Of a stretch of DNA of 47,190 nt, positions 34,128 to 42,875 are shown piece after piece. The notes beneath the pieces were generated by a model. The model worked only from the letters and a program-made list of their open reading frames with translations. It made no database searches and had not been told where the DNA came from. How positions within the stretch are numbered: position 1 is the first letter of the stretch; the number at the start of each line of letters is the position of its first letter. The position numbers were made by a program, and so were the translations under genes. This stretch comes from Chloroflexota bacterium. GTDB lineage: Bacteria > Chloroflexota > Dehalococcoidia > Lucifugimonadales > UBA3495. The DNA lies in assembly GCA_002721995.1 (NCBI GenBank), contig PBMF01000043.1:1-47190 (forward strand), in the 5' to 3' direction.

Positions 34128-35486
34128 CTAGGCAGCGCCATCGAAAAGGGTGGTCTGGGCCCTTTCCCTCTGGAACTTCAGGTAGGCGGCCTTGGTCATG
34201 GCGGGTCGGTGGCTGGCCTTGACCTCTTTGGCCCGTTTCGCGCCGTCGGCCAGCAGGTCGATGACCACCATGGCCATGATCTTGGCCGGGACTATCACCG
34301 CCGACTCGTAGTCGTGGATGATGTAGTCCTTGCTGTGGCCTGGCCCCGATGCTCCCGCCGTGTAGGGGTGACAGGCGGGGATCAGTTGGCTCAGGTCGCC
34401 CATGTCCGTTGAACCGCCCCGGTTGCGGCGGGCCGGCATAACCAGCGTGGCGTCGTCCCCCACCAGGTCCACCGCCGTGCGCCGGAAGATGTCCTGCAGC
34501 TTGATGTCGTGGCGCATGGGCAAGTAACCGGGGATGGTGGTGATGTCCACCTTGGCGCCCACCGCCAGGGCCCCGGCCTTGAAGCAGCGGTCCACGGCCT
34601 GGGAGTTTTCCAGCACCATCTTGGGCGTGGAGGAACGGACCCGCCATTCCAGGCGTACATCGGCTGGGACTGCGCTTACGGCCTCGCCGCCCTTGGTCAT
34701 GATGCCGTGGATGCGCACGGTGTCTTCGGCCCGGTGGGTCTCCCTTAGGGAGTTGATGGCCTGGATGGCGAATGAAGCCGCGTTCAGGGCGTTCACGCCC
34801 CGGTGGGGCATGCTGCCCGCATGGGCACCCACGCCGGAGTATTTGACGTACTTGACCACGTGACCGTTGCTGGTGCCGCCCATGGCAAATTTGCGCTCGC
34901 CCATGTCGCTCGCCGTGTGGCACATCATGGCGATATCAACGTCGTCGAACTCACCCAGGCGGATGAGTTCCTGCTTGCCGCCCAGGAATTCCAGCTTGCC
35001 CTGATCCCTCATATCCAGCCGCTGCTTGACCTCGATGAACTCCTCGGCAGGCACAGCGAAGGGAACGATCTCACCGGATAGTTCGGCGATGACCTCCGGG
35101 GTCAGGAGACCCATGGTGGCGCCCAGCATCATGCCTATCTGGCAATGGTGGCCGCAGGCGTGGGCCGCGCCGGTGTCGGGGTTGGCGTGGGGGTGTTCAT
35201 TAACCACCAGGGAGTCCAGTTCGCCGATGACAGCCACGGTGGGACCGGCCCCCGAGCCGCCGGAGATGCGGCCTTTAAGTCCCGTCAACGCCAGGCCGCT
35301 CTGGTGGTGGATACCCAGTTCCTGGAACTTCTGGGCCACCAGTTTGGCGGTCTGGAACTCCCGGAACCCGGCTTCGGGATGGGCGAGCACCTGCTCGGCC
35401 ACGCCGATTATCTCCTTCTTTCGCTTCTCGATGGTCTCGCAGGCCTTCTGCTTCAGTTCCTCGATGTTCAGTTTGGGAGTGGTCAT
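34128..35486 (-). CDS. M20 family amidohydrolase (AbgB-like), second copy
   Basis: A zinc amidohydrolase of 452 residues like p-aminobenzoyl-glutamate hydrolase subunit B and related M20 peptidases. The zinc segment is HACGHHCQIGMMLGA near 109-123 (most relatives have CGHD-x-H); the catalytic Glu pair sits in PAEEF near 154-158, and SSTDMGDLSQL-like GGSTDMGDLS is near 389-398. A lid/dimer domain lies at about 210-330. Its ATG overlaps the stop of the upstream paralogue (ATGA), so both are translated together. The substrate is not known; a peptide or acyl-amino acid is likely. The two copies are clearly related along their length. Confidence 0.9.
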   Translation of the reverse strand: MTTPKLNIEELKQKACETIEKRKKEIIGVAEQVLAHPEAGFREFQTAKLVAQKFQELGIHHQSGLALTGLKGRISGGSGAGPTVAVIGELDSLVVNEHPHANPDTGAAHACGHHCQIGMMLGATMGLLTPEVIAELSGEIVPFAVPAEEFIEVKQRLDMRDQGKLEFLGGKQELIRLGEFDDVDIAMMCHTASDMGERKFAMGGTSNGHVVKYVKYSGVGAHAGSMPHRGVNALNAASFAIQAINSLRETHRAEDTVRIHGIMTKGGEAVSAVPADVRLEWRVRSSTPKMVLENSQAVDRCFKAGALAVGAKVDITTIPGYLPMRHDIKLQDIFRRTAVDLVGDDATLVMPARRNRGGSTDMGDLSQLIPACHPYTAGASGPGHSKDYIIHDYESAVIVPAKIMAMVVIDLLADGAKRAKEVKASHRPAMTKAAYLKFQRERAQTTLFDGAA

Positions 35487-36820
35487 GCGTTGCCGCCGTC
35501 GAAGGTCTCTTCCGAGGCAAGATTGCGCATGAATTTCAGGTACTCGGGGATGGTCATGTCCGCCCGCTGGCCGCCCACGATGCTGTTGCCGTGGGAGGCG
35601 CCGTCGCCCAGGATATCAATGATGGTGTAGGCCAGAGCCTTGGCGCCCTTTATCACCGCCAGGGAGTAGTCCTCTATCAGATATGTGGCGCTGTGGCCGA
35701 CGCCCGTGGCCCCGCCCACGTAGGGATGGATGACGGGCATCAGGTGGCTCAGGTCGCCCATGTCCGTGGAGCCGCCCCGGTGGTGGACGTACCCGATGTT
35801 CTCTTCGCCCACCAGGTTAACGGCGTTGGCCCGGAAGATGTCGGCCATTCCCTTATGCTGCTGCAGGGGCATGTAGCCGGGGATGGTCTGGATCTTGACG
35901 CTGCCGCCCACGGCCATCGCCCCAGCCTTGAGGGCCCGGTCAACCTTGGTATTGGCGTCCATCAGGGCTTCCAGGGTACGGCCTCGCACGAAGGTCTCCA
36001 TGCGCACGTCGGCGGGAACAGCGCTCACCGCCTCTCCGCCCTTGGTGATGATGGGGTGGACACGGATACTGTCGTCGTCCCGGAAGGTCTCCCGGTTGTA
36101 GTTGATGGCGGTCATGGCCATGGTAGCGGCGTTCAGGGCGTTGATGCCCAGGTGGGGAGCGCCGCCGGCGTGGGCTCCCTTGCCCAAGAATTGGATTCTC
36201 TTGGCCACGGTGCCGTTGTTGGTGTTGCTGATGCACATCAACTTTTCGGCTGGGTTGGCGGTGGTGTGGAGCATCATGGCCAGGTCAACGTCGTCGAACT
36301 CGCCGATGCGCACCATCTCCGGCTTGCCGCCCAGGAACTCCAGTTTGCCATCGCGGCGCAGGCCATCCCGGTACTCGATCTCTATGTACTCTTCGGCGGG
36401 CACGGCCATGAAGGCGATGCGGCCGGCCAGGTTGTCCAGCACGTCGGTCTGGGTCAGGGCCGAAGCCGCGCCCAGCATCATGGCTATCTGGCAGTGGTGG
36501 CCGCAGGCGTGGGCCGCGGCGGTCTCGGAGTCGGCATGGGGGTGTTCGGCGACGATGAGCGAGTCCAGTTCCCCCAGCAGGGCCAGGGTCGGGCCCGGCG
36601 TCCTGCCTGTCGCATCGGCCCGCACGCCGGTGATGGCCAGGCCGCTCCGGGGTTGCAGTCCCAGCTTGCCGAATTGCTCTGCCACCAGCTTGCCGGTCTT
36701 GAATTCGCGGAAGCCCGGCTCAGGGTTCTTCAGTATGGTCTGGGCCAGGGCCACCAGCTCATCGGCCTTGGCGTCGATGAGTTCTTCGGCCCGGCGTTTT
36801 AAGTCCTCTTTCGAGGGCAT
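35483..36820 (-). CDS. M20 family amidohydrolase (AbgB-like), first copy
   Basis: Paralogue of the next gene, 445 residues from the ATG at 36820, where GGAGAG lies five bases upstream; an ATG 15 bases earlier is less likely. Zinc and catalytic segments match: HACGHHCQIAMMLGA near 105-119, PAEEYIEIEYRD near 151-162, and GGSTDMGDLSHL near 352-363. The two proteins are collinear but differ enough to have different substrates, or they may form a mixed dimer as in AbgA/AbgB. The gene has its own upstream gap of 149 bases shared with the divergent glycerate kinase. Confidence 0.9.
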   Translation of the reverse strand: MPSKEDLKRRAEELIDAKADELVALAQTILKNPEPGFREFKTGKLVAEQFGKLGLQPRSGLAITGVRADATGRTPGPTLALLGELDSLIVAEHPHADSETAAAHACGHHCQIAMMLGAASALTQTDVLDNLAGRIAFMAVPAEEYIEIEYRDGLRRDGKLEFLGGKPEMVRIGEFDDVDLAMMLHTTANPAEKLMCISNTNNGTVAKRIQFLGKGAHAGGAPHLGINALNAATMAMTAINYNRETFRDDDSIRVHPIITKGGEAVSAVPADVRMETFVRGRTLEALMDANTKVDRALKAGAMAVGGSVKIQTIPGYMPLQQHKGMADIFRANAVNLVGEENIGYVHHRGGSTDMGDLSHLMPVIHPYVGGATGVGHSATYLIEDYSLAVIKGAKALAYTIIDILGDGASHGNSIVGGQRADMTIPEYLKFMRNLASEETFDGGNA

Positions 36821-36910
36821 GGGCACTCTCCACACGCGCCGCGCCCAGGGTAGGGCTTCACGGCGGGTTTGATTGTAACAAAGGCAGGCTGGGAACGGTA
36901 TAGCGGAGTG

Positions 36911-36916
36911 TATAAT
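36911..36916 (+). promoter_or_regulatory. Consensus -10 box before glycerate kinase
   Basis: A perfect TATAAT in the divergent gap between the M20 pair and glycerate kinase. The -35 is not recognisable at 16-18 bases. The expected leader is about 47 bases. Confidence 0.45.
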
Positions 36917-36969
36917 TGCGGCACTCGCCCCAGGCGTGAATCTTCCCGCAGCGGTCTCCGTACCCTTTC

Positions 36970-38109
36970 ATGAAAGTAGTTATCGCCCCTCAGGGGTTCA
37001 AAGGCGGCATCTCAGGACTGGAAGCGGCCAGGTCAATCTCCCGTGGCGTCTTGGCGGCAGTCCCCGACGCCGAAACGGTGCTGGTGCCCGTGGCGGACGG
37101 CGGCGACGGCACGCTCCACGCCCTGGTGGACGCCACCGGCGGCGAGATATTCACCAGCACTGTCACTGGGCCCCTGAGCCAGCCCATCGAGTGCCAATGG
37201 GGCGTCATGGGCGACGGGCGTACCGCCGTCATCGAGATGGCGAGGGCATCGGGGCTGGCCATGGTTCCCCACCGGCGCCGCAATCCCAAGGTGACCACCA
37301 CGTTGGGAACAGGCCAGGTGCTGAAAGGGGCCCTGGAAAAGGGGTTTGACCGGGTGATCGTCGGTCTGGGCGGCAGCGCCACCAACGACGCCGGCGCGGG
37401 CATGGCCACGGCCCTGGGAGCGCGCTTCTTGGACGCTTCCGGCAACGCTCTGCCGCCGGGCGGCAGCGCGTTGGCCAGGTTGGACCGTATCGACACGTCC
37501 AATATGCTTGCCCAGATAGGCAATGCCGAGATCGTGGCGGCAACGGATGTCACCAATCCCCTGTGCGGTCCCACTGGAGCGTCGGCGGTCTACGGCCCTC
37601 AGAAGGGCGCGTCGCCCGAGGTTGTGGCCGAGTTGGACGCTGCCCTGCAGAACTTCGCCTGGGTGGTGAGGCACGACCTGGGTCAGGACATCTTGGATAC
37701 GCCGGGAGCGGGGGCTGCCGGCGGTCTGGGTGCGGGGCTCATGGCCTTTGCCGGGGCCAAGATACAGTCGGGAATCGACATGGTCTGCCAGGTCTTGGAC
37801 TTTGACAGCCATCTGGCCGGGGCGGACCTGGTGATTACGGGCGAGGGCCGTGCCGACCACTCCACGGTCTTCGACAAAGCGCCGGTGGGGGTGGCCCGTC
37901 ACGCCCGGGCCCACGGCGTGCCCACGGTGCTTCTGGCGGGCAGCCTGGGTGAGGGCCACGAGGAACTGTACGACCACGGAGTGGCGTCGGTGCTGTGCAT
38001 CTCCGACGGCGCCATGTCCTTTCAAGAGGCCCTGGGCCGGACGGGTGTGATGCTGGAGGGGACGGCGGAGCGGGCAGTGCGCCTGTTCCTGATCAACCCC
38101 AAGGGGTAA
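36970..38109 (+). CDS. Glycerate kinase
   Basis: A 379-residue glycerate kinase of the GlxK/GarK class, which phosphorylates D-glycerate to 2- or 3-phosphoglycerate and so feeds two- and three-carbon acids into central metabolism. Family motifs: MKVVIAPQGFKGGISGLEAA (1-20; relatives read PDSFKGSLSAxEAA), PVADGGDGTLHAL near 40-52, GLGGSATNDAGAGMA near 134-148, and GEGRADHST near 294-302. No aldolase or semialdehyde reductase partner is next to it. It ends 3 bases before the end of the HEPN gene on the other strand. Confidence 0.93.
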   Translation: MKVVIAPQGFKGGISGLEAARSISRGVLAAVPDAETVLVPVADGGDGTLHALVDATGGEIFTSTVTGPLSQPIECQWGVMGDGRTAVIEMARASGLAMVPHRRRNPKVTTTLGTGQVLKGALEKGFDRVIVGLGGSATNDAGAGMATALGARFLDASGNALPPGGSALARLDRIDTSNMLAQIGNAEIVAATDVTNPLCGPTGASAVYGPQKGASPEVVAELDAALQNFAWVVRHDLGQDILDTPGAGAAGGLGAGLMAFAGAKIQSGIDMVCQVLDFDSHLAGADLVITGEGRADHSTVFDKAPVGVARHARAHGVPTVLLAGSLGEGHEELYDHGVASVLCISDGAMSFQEALGRTGVMLEGTAERAVRLFLINPKG

Positions 38110-38112
38110 GTC

Positions 38113-38514
38113 CTAGACCAGCCGCTCCCGGACGAAGCCCATCACCTGTTCGCAAAGCTCCAGGGAGCGCTCAGAATCGATCTCGTCGAAGGCCTCCGAG
38201 GAGGTCCCACCAGGCAAGTATTCGGGGTAGCGGGTGATGTAGTGGTACTTGTCCAGTTGCCGGGCCTCCGACTTCACCGTGTCGAACATCATGTCGAAGA
38301 GCTTGGCGTCTTCGCACAGGTCCAAAAGTGAGTGGCCCCAGACGTCTTCCACCCGTTTGTGGTAGAGATAGGCCTTGATGGCCTTCTCCGCCGCCTGCTG
38401 TCCCATGAAACAGGCCAGGTTGTGCCGGCCGCCCTCGCGCAGGAAGTGGGCGTCGACCAGGTCTTGTTCGGCCTGGCGCATCCAGCGGGCGCCCTCCGCC
38501 AAGTAATCAGGCAT
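38113..38514 (-). CDS. HEPN-domain protein
   Basis: A 133-residue helical HEPN protein. [20 protein letters not shown] (24-43) leads into [10 protein letters not shown] and the R54-x6-H61 motif (RVEDVWGH), which in ribonuclease HEPN toxins is catalytic. It overlaps the upstream nucleotidyltransferase gene by 8 bases, as in HEPN/MNT toxin-antitoxin pairs, where the nucleotidyltransferase neutralises the HEPN protein. The start at 38514 is the only family-like one; upstream codons in the frame lie within the partner gene. Whether it is a toxin is not shown. Confidence 0.85.
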   Translation of the reverse strand: MPDYLAEGARWMRQAEQDLVDAHFLREGGRHNLACFMGQQAAEKAIKAYLYHKRVEDVWGHSLLDLCEDAKLFDMMFDTVKSEARQLDKYHYITRYPEYLPGGTSSEAFDEIDSERSLELCEQVMGFVRERLV

Positions 38515-38848
38515 GGTATATCTCCCGTCCCTCGCGCACGGCCTTGCCCAAGGCGGGCAGGTTCTCCACCGCATCGTCAAACTCGGCGGGGGTGTAGACC
38601 AGGGTGTCTATGTCCACCGAGGAGGGCAGATGGTAGGAGAAGAAGTCGGCGCGGCGGCCGAAGGAATATTCGGTGTCGTGGACGATTATCAACTCGATCC
38701 GGGTGTCCGGGGAGTAGTCCCCGGCGGCCATATCACCGGCGAGTATGACCTTCTCAACTCCCAGGATGGGGAGCATCTCTTCGATTCCTTCCAGGTCCCG
38801 TTCCAGCATCTGCCGGCGGAACTCGGAGAATCCAACGCGCATGGGCAT
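38507..38848 (-). CDS. MNT-like nucleotidyltransferase with degenerate active site
   Basis: A 113-residue protein with the size and order of a minimal nucleotidyltransferase. [20 protein letters not shown] (34-53) stands where active members have GSxARG-x-SDxDL: the Gly-Ser is Gly-Asp (38-39) and the Asp pair is Arg50 and Glu52. [13 protein letters not shown] (78-90) is at the place of the later acidic residue. So the fold is likely but catalysis doubtful; it may bind and block the HEPN partner without modifying it. It begins 33 bases after lutC, so it may share the lut operon transcript. Confidence 0.72.
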   Translation of the reverse strand: MPMRVGFSEFRRQMLERDLEGIEEMLPILGVEKVILAGDMAAGDYSPDTRIELIIVHDTEYSFGRRADFFSYHLPSSVDIDTLVYTPAEFDDAVENLPALGKAVREGREIYHA

Positions 38849-38881
38849 CTATTTTCACCTTGTTGTGGGTAGAGGGTAGAC

Positions 38882-39634
38882 CTAGTCCAGGAGCACCATG
38901 TGTACTTCCTTGGGGCCGTGGACGCCTTCCACGATGGTCATTTCAATGTCGGCGGTGCGGCTGGGGCCGGTGATGAAGTTCAGATAGCTGCCCATCTCGC
39001 CGCCCCGCTGATGATACTCCAGCCGCCGCAACAAGAACAGGTCGTCCAGGGTTTCCAGCACGTCCTCGGGCCGCACCAGGGCCACATGGACCGGCGGCAC
39101 CAGGGATACCAGCCGGCTGAGTCCGCGCCGGGGCAGCACCACCAGCGAGCCGGTCTCGGCCAGGGCGTAGTCGGCGCCGGTGATACCGATGTCCGACTGC
39201 CGAATCTGGTTGCGCAGTGTCCCCCGGGGATTAGCGTAATCTTGGACGACCGGCGTGACGGTCAGGCCAAGGTTGCGCAGGGCATCGTCCACAGGGACCT
39301 GGTCAAAAACTTCCTGGGCGGAGCGTACTACCTGGGACGCTTCCCGGTTGCGGGCCAGGTTTTCGATATATCCGATGGCCTCTTCGGCGCCCGCGGCCCG
39401 GAATACGTTCCACCCTCCCATCTGGGCCATCTTCGCCAATCTTTCTACGATGGCGGGCCGGTTTTCGAGGATTCTCTGCCGGGCGCCCGTGGCCTGGGTT
39501 TCCAATTCGGCCTGTGTTTCAACCAGCCGGGGATAGGGGTGGGCTGGCGGCACGTCGCTGCGGCCAAGTTTCTCTCTCACCGAGCGGAGGAACTCCGCCT
39601 TGGAAACACCGGGAACAGCGTTTTGGTTAGTCAT
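38882..39634 (-). CDS. lutC: LutC/LUD-domain protein
   Basis: Third subunit of the LutABC lactate utilisation complex, 250 residues from the ATG at 39634, which overlaps the lutB stop by 8 bases; in-frame codons further up lie in lutB. The LUD domain (about 50-250) shows GITGADYALAETGSLVV near 148-164, PPVHVALVR near 178-186, and FITGPSRTADIE near 217-228. The first 30 residues are less conserved. It oxidises L-lactate to pyruvate together with LutA and LutB; related LUD genes may serve other 2-hydroxy acids. Confidence 0.92.
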   Translation of the reverse strand: MTNQNAVPGVSKAEFLRSVREKLGRSDVPPAHPYPRLVETQAELETQATGARQRILENRPAIVERLAKMAQMGGWNVFRAAGAEEAIGYIENLARNREASQVVRSAQEVFDQVPVDDALRNLGLTVTPVVQDYANPRGTLRNQIRQSDIGITGADYALAETGSLVVLPRRGLSRLVSLVPPVHVALVRPEDVLETLDDLFLLRRLEYHQRGGEMGSYLNFITGPSRTADIEMTIVEGVHGPKEVHMVLLD

Positions 39635-41105
39635 CGCGCGATCCGTCCACGATCCCTTGCTCCCAAAGTTCATGGAACGTCTTGGGCGGGAGGGAAGGCA
39701 GGTCACGGCCACTGGTCCACTTGGATACGACGGGCAGTGGCAGCTTGCGGTACCATTTCCCGTCCTTGGTCAACGGCGAAAACGGCACCAGATGGAGCAT
39801 CCGTTGCAGGGACCGTCCGACCTGGTGACCCAACCTGACAAGGGCTGGCCGGCCCATGGCCCAGGCGTAGGTCCGGGCGATTATCCTCTCTGATTCGGGT
39901 GCTGAGCGTTGGCTGTTGTCCGGGCTTTCGGCGGTCTTTTTGCGCAGGTCAAGGAGCATGCGGGGGATGTCTATCTTGATGGGACATGCCTCGCGGCAGG
40001 CACCGCACAGGCTGGATGCCTGGGGCAGTTCCTTGGCCTGGGGCAGGCCCACCAGCATGGGGGAGACCACCGCGCCGATGGGGCCGGGGTAGACCCAGCC
40101 GTAGGCGTGGCCGCCGATGCGCTTGTAGACCGGGCAGATATTCAAACAGGCCCCGCAGCGGATGCAGTAGAGCGCCTCGCGCAGCGCCGGGTCGGCCAGC
40201 ATGGCGGACCGGCCGTTGTCCACCAGGATCAGGTGGAACTCCTCGGGGCCGTCCTCGTCGTCGCTCCGGCGGGGGCCGGTGGTCATGCTCACATAGCTGG
40301 TGATGCGCTGGCCGGTGGCCGACTGTGGCAGCAGTTTGAGAAATATGGACAGGTCCTGCATGGAGGGAATCACCTTCTCCATGCCAGTGATGCCGATGTG
40401 CACGCGGGGGGCCGAGGTGCAGAGCCGGCCGTTGCCCTCGTTGGTGATGATGACCAGGGAGCCGGTCTCGGCCACCACGAAATTGGCTCCGCTGATGCCC
40501 AGGTCGGCCTCCATGAACTTGTCGCGGAGCACCGTCCGGGCGGTGGCGGCCATGTGGTAGATGTCCTCGTCGTAAGGGATGCCCAGCTTCTCGGTGAAGA
40601 GCTCGGCCACGTCCTCCTTGGACTTGTGCAGGGCCGGCGCCACCAGATGGGAGGGCGTCTCTTCGGCCAGTTGGATGATGTACTCGCCCAGGTCGGTCTC
40701 GAAGACCTCCACGCCCAGGGACTCCAGCACCGGGTTCAGGCCCAGTTCCTCGGACACCATGCTCTTGCTCTTGGTGGCGACCTTGATATTCCGGGTGCGG
40801 ACGATGTGGGCCACTATCTCGTTGGCCTGGTCGGCGTCCTTGGCGAAGTGCAGGTGCCCACCGGCGGCGGTGACGTTGGTGTGGAGCAGGTCCAGGTAGT
40901 AGTCCAGGTGTTCGATGGCATGGACCTTGATGTCTCTGGCCTGCTGCCGCCACTGCTCCCAGGCCTCCTGGGTGGCCTCATTGATGCGCTCGCGGCGGGC
41001 AACGTCGAATCCCGCTCCCACCCGGTCCAGGGCACGGCGCAGCTGGGGGTTTTTTATGGCGCTGGCTGACGCGGCGGCGAATTCAGATGTTTTTATCTCG
41101 GCCAA
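39627..41105 (-). CDS. lutB: LutB, iron-sulfur LUD protein
   Basis: The 492-residue electron-carrying subunit. The LUD domain (about 60-300) includes NFVVAETGSLVIITNEGNGR (208-227). Two 4Fe-4S sites follow: C314, C317, C320 and C324 in CIRCGACLNICPVY, and C367, C370 and C374 in CGACREACP, with the fourth ligand of the second from the nearby CP pattern. It lies 23 bases after lutA. The C-terminal 100 residues are basic. A lactate permease is not next to it. Confidence 0.94.
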   Translation of the reverse strand: MAEIKTSEFAAASASAIKNPQLRRALDRVGAGFDVARRERINEATQEAWEQWRQQARDIKVHAIEHLDYYLDLLHTNVTAAGGHLHFAKDADQANEIVAHIVRTRNIKVATKSKSMVSEELGLNPVLESLGVEVFETDLGEYIIQLAEETPSHLVAPALHKSKEDVAELFTEKLGIPYDEDIYHMAATARTVLRDKFMEADLGISGANFVVAETGSLVIITNEGNGRLCTSAPRVHIGITGMEKVIPSMQDLSIFLKLLPQSATGQRITSYVSMTTGPRRSDDEDGPEEFHLILVDNGRSAMLADPALREALYCIRCGACLNICPVYKRIGGHAYGWVYPGPIGAVVSPMLVGLPQAKELPQASSLCGACREACPIKIDIPRMLLDLRKKTAESPDNSQRSAPESERIIARTYAWAMGRPALVRLGHQVGRSLQRMLHLVPFSPLTKDGKWYRKLPLPVVSKWTSGRDLPSLPPKTFHELWEQGIVDGSRDD

Positions 41106-41128
41106 TGGCCAGGGTCCTTAGTGGGTAC

Positions 41129-41875
41129 CTAGTCGGAATCGGAGTCCAGTATCTGGGCCAGGTGGCGAATCTTCACGTCCGAGCCCTGGCGGTTCAGGGC
41201 GCCGCCCATGTTCATCAGACAGCTCATATCGCAGGCTACCAGGGTGTCGGCGCCGCTTGCCTGGACGTTGGCGATCTTGTCGGCCACCATCTCCTCGGAG
41301 ATGTGGGGGAACTTCACAGAGAAGGTGCCGCCAAACCCGCAGCACTCCTCGGCCCCGGCCAGTTCCTCCCGCTCCAGGCCGGGTACGCTATCTAGCAGCT
41401 TGGCCGGTCCTTCCCTGACGCCCAGTTCCCGGAGCAGGTGGCAGCTGGGATGGTAAGCGGCTGAGCCCTGCTGAGATGCTCCGCAGGCAGTGGCGTCGTC
41501 AACGCCCAGCACGTCGACCAGGAATTCGGAGAACTCGTAGGTCTTGGCGGCCAGGGCCTTGGCCTGGGACAGGAGGGAGGGTACGTCGGCGAAGAGTTCC
41601 AGGTAGAAGACGCGGATGGTGGCGGCGCAGGAGCCCGAAGGCACAACCACGTAGTCGCTGTCTTTGAACTGCTCCAGCACCCTGGTTGCCAGTTTCCGGG
41701 ACTCCTGGGTGAAGCCGGTGTTGTACAGGGGTTGGCCGCAGCAGGACTGGTCCTTGGGGAAGCCGACGTTGACCCCCAGACGCCGCAGCACCTTGACCAC
41801 GCTGACCCCGACCTCGGGGTACAACTGGTCGATGATGCAGGTGACGAAGAGGTCGGCGTTGGCTTTCTGGGTCAA
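41129..41875 (-). CDS. lutA: LutA, CCG-domain protein
   Basis: First gene of lutABC, 248 residues, related to glycolate oxidase subunit GlcF. It has the two CCG domains: SCCGQPLYNTG (C45, C46) and ECCGFGGTFSVKFP (C178, C179). These cysteines bind a heterodisulfide-reductase-like iron-sulfur site. The start is an ATG with no obvious strong ribosome site. A TAAAAC box lies on the minus strand at 41897-41892. No GntR-type regulator (LutR) is nearby. Confidence 0.93.
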   Translation of the reverse strand: MTQKANADLFVTCIIDQLYPEVGVSVVKVLRRLGVNVGFPKDQSCCGQPLYNTGFTQESRKLATRVLEQFKDSDYVVVPSGSCAATIRVFYLELFADVPSLLSQAKALAAKTYEFSEFLVDVLGVDDATACGASQQGSAAYHPSCHLLRELGVREGPAKLLDSVPGLEREELAGAEECCGFGGTFSVKFPHISEEMVADKIANVQASGADTLVACDMSCLMNMGGALNRQGSDVKIRHLAQILDSDSD

Positions 41876-42053
41876 AGGGGAGTCACTTCCGTTTTAGCTT
41901 CGGGAAGCGTACCAGAGGGGTGAGTGGGTGGCAAGAATGTTGGCGGGGCGGTGAGGGTTGGTTTTGGGGGAGTTCATCCCCCATCTTGAACTCGGACCTA
42001 GGAGGGAGGTCGCCCCCATCTCCGACTCAGTCGTGAGTCTCGACGTAGTCGGA

Positions 42054-42082
42054 CCTAACCTTCCCCCGCAGGCGGGGGAAGG
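42054..42082. repeat. CCTAACCTTCCCCC hairpin repeat, copy 1
   Basis: The element begins CCTAACCTTCCCCCGC and folds into an 11-bp perfect stem (42059-42069 with 42072-42082). It has no T run, so it is not a standard terminator. The first 16 bases are repeated at 42829-42844. The spacer 41876-42103 holds this element and another dyad, GACTCA-GTCG-TGAGTC (42024-42039), within a TCCGACT/AGTCGGA stem (42021-42053), and nothing else. Confidence 0.7.
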
Positions 42083-42103
42083 GACTTGTTTGTTCTCTTC
42101 GAG

Positions 42104-42778
42104 CTAGAAGGGGCGGGGCGGGATGATGCGGCGGTACACGCCGGGGGAGCCGGGCGGGTGGCTGTAGTTGCCGCCGATGTAGTCGTGCATGGTGTCCTGT
42201 CTGCGGTGTTCCTCCCAGGCCACGGACTCGGGGACCTTCTCGTGCTCGAACTCGTACATGGTCAGGTACTTGGGCACGCCGAGGACGGCGTGGTAGCGGC
42301 GCACGTAGAGACAACCTGGGTTCTTCAGGTTGCCCGGCGTGCGGACATTGTCGTAGTAGTCGTTGTACTTGTCCTCGATCTCCGGCGGGACTTCCATGCG
42401 CCCTATCTGAAGCGCGGGGGCCATGCCCCGGCCCATGGTGTCTGGGTCGCTCTCGGCGGGGGATATCTGGGTGTAGACGTTCCGCACCGTGCCCCGGCCA
42501 ACGGTCATGGGCCCGACCCGCTTTGTCCACTCGGTGGGGTTCTCGCTCATGTGCTTGTACTCGGTAGTCTCCATGGCCGCCGGTGACTCCAACTCGTAGA
42601 CGGCGAGGTAGCGGGGGCCGCCCTTCACTGCTTGATAGAGGCCAGCGTCCAGAAATCCGGGCGCGCTGAGGCGCTCGGGGATGTGTTCCTGGAGGTACCA
42701 GGCGTTGAAATCCGCGTCGTATTCGGTGTCCACGTTGGTGAACACCATGAGGAGGCCGGAGCCTTTTTTCTTGACCAT
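42104..42778 (-). CDS. Duplicated EthD-like dimeric alpha/beta-barrel protein
   Basis: A 224-residue protein of two related ferredoxin-like halves, about 8-80 and 125-200. The pairs FNAWYLQEHIPERL and YNDYYDNVRTPGNL, and GGPRYLAVYELES and GVPKYLTMYEFEH, show an internal duplication. Such halves resemble the EthD/DUF family of small dimeric barrels that occur with catabolic enzymes and can act as isomerases or stabilisers. The function cannot be given. An AAGGA ribosome site lies before the ATG. It stands 97 bases after the ThDP enzyme gene on the same strand and is bracketed by two hairpin repeats. Confidence 0.7.
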   Translation of the reverse strand: MVKKKGSGLLMVFTNVDTEYDADFNAWYLQEHIPERLSAPGFLDAGLYQAVKGGPRYLAVYELESPAAMETTEYKHMSENPTEWTKRVGPMTVGRGTVRNVYTQISPAESDPDTMGRGMAPALQIGRMEVPPEIEDKYNDYYDNVRTPGNLKNPGCLYVRRYHAVLGVPKYLTMYEFEHEKVPESVAWEEHRRQDTMHDYIGGNYSHPPGSPGVYRRIIPPRPF

Positions 42779-42828
42779 GTTTTGTTTCCTTTGATGAAAA
42801 GGGAGTGATGAGGGAGTGTGGCCCCCAT

Positions 42829-42857
42829 CCTAACCTTCCCCCGCGCACGGGGGGAGG
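42829..42857. repeat. CCTAACCTTCCCCC hairpin repeat, copy 2
   Basis: Second copy of the element at 42054-42082, with the same first 16 bases and a 10-bp stem containing one mismatch (42834-42843 with 42848-42857). It lies between the ThDP enzyme gene and the EthD-like gene. Confidence 0.65.
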
Positions 42858-42875
42858 AACTCTAGTGCTGAATGA

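Noticed and set aside
33961-34923. Long minus-strand open frame in the M20/kinase junction
   Set aside because: It is Gly/Arg/His/Pro-rich, covers two clear genes in other frames and has no motif.
35591-36802. Long plus-strand open frame opposite the M20 gene
   Set aside because: It mirrors the codon pattern of the real gene, shows no family motif and is Gly/Val/His-biased.
39909-41069. Long plus-strand open frame opposite lutB
   Set aside because: Antisense shadow of a clear iron-sulfur protein gene; no recognisable protein.
42021-42082. Terminator for the EthD-like gene
   Set aside because: Stems are strong but no T run follows on the minus strand.
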